A DNA stretch of 6,667 nucleotides from contig CAMEWZ010000086.1 of assembly GCA_945946745.1 (NCBI GenBank), positions 1-6,667 on the forward strand. The letters are read 5' to 3'. The notes under the pieces are model-generated. The model worked only from the letters and a program-made list of their open reading frames with translations. It ran no database searches and was not told the origin of the DNA. Source of the DNA: an uncultured Clostridia bacterium (GTDB lineage: Bacteria > Bacillota > Clostridia > Oscillospirales > Oscillospiraceae). This document shows positions 5,548 through 6,667 of the stretch, piece after piece; within the stretch, counting starts at the first letter, position 1; every line of letters begins with the position of its first letter. The position numbers and the translations under genes were made by a program.

Positions 5548-6609
5548 ATGAGCGTTCTTTTCGCAATATTACTGTTCAGTGTTTTGATTTTTGTCCATGA
5601 GCTGGGTCACTTTGCGGCCGCCAAGCTTTCCGGTGTCCAGGTCAATGAGTTTTCTGTGTTTATGGGGCCGGCGCTGTGGCAAAAGCAGGTCGGGGAGACT
5701 CTGTATTCCGTTCGGCTGATTCCCATTGGCGGCTACTGCGCCATGGAAGGAGAGGACGGCGGCAGCGACAATCCCCGTTCCTTTGACAAGGCAGCCTGGT
5801 GGAAACGGCTGGTGATTCTCCTGGCCGGGGCGGCAATGAATTTTGTCATCGGCGTGCTGCTGATGGTTGTGGTATACCTGCCGACAGAACGGGTGGTGGT
5901 GCCTGTGGTTTCCAGTCTGGAAAGCTACTGCACTTTTTCCGGTGCGGATGGCCTTCATGCGGGGGATCGGATTCTGGAGGTGGATGGGGAGAAGATCTAT
6001 GTGCAATCGGATTTCTCCCTCATTTTGAACCTAAACGGCGGTGATGTACACGATCTGGTGGTGGAGCGTCAGGGAAAGAAAGTGACGCTGCGGAATCTGA
6101 CCATGGAAAAGCACGAGGTTACCGCCCAGGACGGCACCACAAAGTGGATGTATGGCTTGAACTTTACCATCCAGGACTTAACTTGGGCCGGGAAACTGCA
6201 ATATGCCTGGAACCAGTCGCTGGATTGCGTGCGCATGGTGCGGCTGAGTCTGCAAATGCTGCTGCGTGGCCAGGTGGGACTGCAAGATATGTCCGGGCCG
6301 GTGGGCATCGTGCAGCAGATGTCTGTGGTGGCGGAGGCCTCGCCGACCTGGCTGGATGCGCTGCGGAATATGCTGTATTTCGGCGGCTTTATCGCCATCA
6401 ACCTGGCGGTGATGAACCTGCTGCCCATTCCCGCTCTGGACGGCGGCCGGGTGGTGGGGGTGCTGGTGACCACCCTGGTGGAGACCATTACCCGGAAAAA
6501 AGTGAATCCCAAATACGAGGGGTATTTGCACGGTGCGGGTATGCTCCTGCTATTGGGACTGATGGCGCTGATTATGTTCAAGGATATTTTTGTTCTGATA
6601 AGAGGATGA
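5548..6609 (+). CDS. rseP: Site-2 intramembrane zinc metalloprotease (RseP/RasP, M50 family)
   Basis: This is a membrane-embedded zinc protease that cuts transmembrane substrates, such as anti-sigma factors or signal-peptide remnants, after a first cut by another protease. HELGH at 17-21 in the first membrane segment is the zinc-binding HExxH motif. A second hydrophobic segment with GAAMN is at about 88-112. A single PDZ domain spans roughly 119-200 (GADGLHAGDRILEVDGEKI at 132-150). GPVGI starts at 250, and NLLPIPALDGG with the third zinc ligand Asp298 lies in the next segment, followed by a final membrane helix near the C-terminus. The 353 residues and one PDZ domain fit the short form common in Firmicutes, whereas E. 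coli RseP has two PDZ domains and about 450 residues. A GCGAGG site (5536-5541) lies six bases before ATG 5548. Its substrate here cannot be read from the window. Confidence 0.95.
   Translation: MSVLFAILLFSVLIFVHELGHFAAAKLSGVQVNEFSVFMGPALWQKQVGETLYSVRLIPIGGYCAMEGEDGGSDNPRSFDKAAWWKRLVILLAGAAMNFVIGVLLMVVVYLPTERVVVPVVSSLESYCTFSGADGLHAGDRILEVDGEKIYVQSDFSLILNLNGGDVHDLVVERQGKKVTLRNLTMEKHEVTAQDGTTKWMYGLNFTIQDLTWAGKLQYAWNQSLDCVRMVRLSLQMLLRGQVGLQDMSGPVGIVQQMSVVAEASPTWLDALRNMLYFGGFIAINLAVMNLLPIPALDGGRVVGVLVTTLVETITRKKVNPKYEGYLHGAGMLLLLGLMALIMFKDIFVLIRG
6599..6606 (+). promoter_or_regulatory. Ribosome binding site of ispG
   Basis: TAAGAGGA lies within the last codons of rseP, eight bases before ATG 6615. 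It supports ATG 6615 as the start of the next gene and close coupling with rseP. Confidence 0.65.
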
Positions 6610-6614
6610 ATACA

Positions 6615-6667
6615 ATGACGAGACAGATCATGGTAGGCGGCGTCCCCATTGGCGGCGGCGCGCCGGT
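6615..6667 (+). CDS. ispG: Probable 4-hydroxy-3-methylbut-2-enyl diphosphate synthase, first 17 codons (cut by window edge)
   Basis: Only the first 17 complete codons are visible, reading MTRQIMVGGVPIGGGAP. This matches the conserved N-terminus of IspG/GcpE, where a TRxVxVGxVxIGGxAP stretch precedes a VQSMT motif that lies beyond the edge. IspG is the iron-sulfur enzyme that converts 2-C-methyl-D-erythritol 2,4-cyclodiphosphate to HMBPP, the penultimate step of the MEP pathway. It often follows dxr-rseP in Firmicutes, which supports the call. The ATG is five bases after the rseP stop. The name rests on a short N-terminus plus gene order, so confidence is moderate to high. Confidence 0.82.
   Translation, partial: MTRQIMVGGVPIGGGAP

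Overview
The window looks like core chromosome from a low-to-mid GC Gram-positive bacterium, most likely of class Clostridia. An Oscillospiraceae/Ruminococcaceae-type gut anaerobe is my best guess, and it is an inference. The grounds are strong AGGAGG-type ribosome binding sites, TTG starts, frequent CGG arginine codons, and the order pyrH-frr-uppS-cdsA-dxr-rseP-ispG, which is typical of Firmicutes. I see no mobile element, CRISPR array, phage gene, tRNA or rRNA.

Layout. On the minus strand, 1-1154 holds the N-terminal 384 codons of a glutaminyl-tRNA synthetase (glnS), whose C-terminus lies beyond the left edge. A 286-base divergent intergenic region (1155-1440) carries candidate promoters for both sides, a long imperfect hairpin in the predicted glnS 5' UTR, and a 10-bp inverted repeat upstream of the pyrH promoter. 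From 1441 to the right edge, all genes run on the plus strand: pyrH (UMP kinase, TTG start), frr (ribosome recycling factor), uppS (undecaprenyl diphosphate synthase, probable TTG start), cdsA (CDP-diglyceride synthase), dxr (DXP reductoisomerase), rseP (site-2 metalloprotease) and the first 17 codons of ispG. Gaps are 5 to 32 bases except the 74-base (or 80-base) frr-uppS gap. That gap contains a 14-bp stem hairpin and may split the operon's expression.

How the genes fit together. PyrH supplies UDP for the nucleotide and nucleotide-sugar pools. Frr recycles ribosomes. Dxr and IspG are enzymes of the MEP isoprenoid pathway, which feeds the farnesyl and isopentenyl diphosphates that UppS elongates to the C55 cell-wall lipid carrier. 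CdsA makes CDP-diacylglycerol for phospholipids, and RseP handles intramembrane proteolysis in envelope stress and signalling. The cluster therefore joins translation, membrane lipid and cell-wall precursor supply. It is a conserved housekeeping operon, and I found no sign of a new system. The points worth a second look are the glnS/pyrH divergent control region, the frr-uppS hairpin, and a direct glutaminylation enzyme in a lineage that mostly uses the transamidation route.
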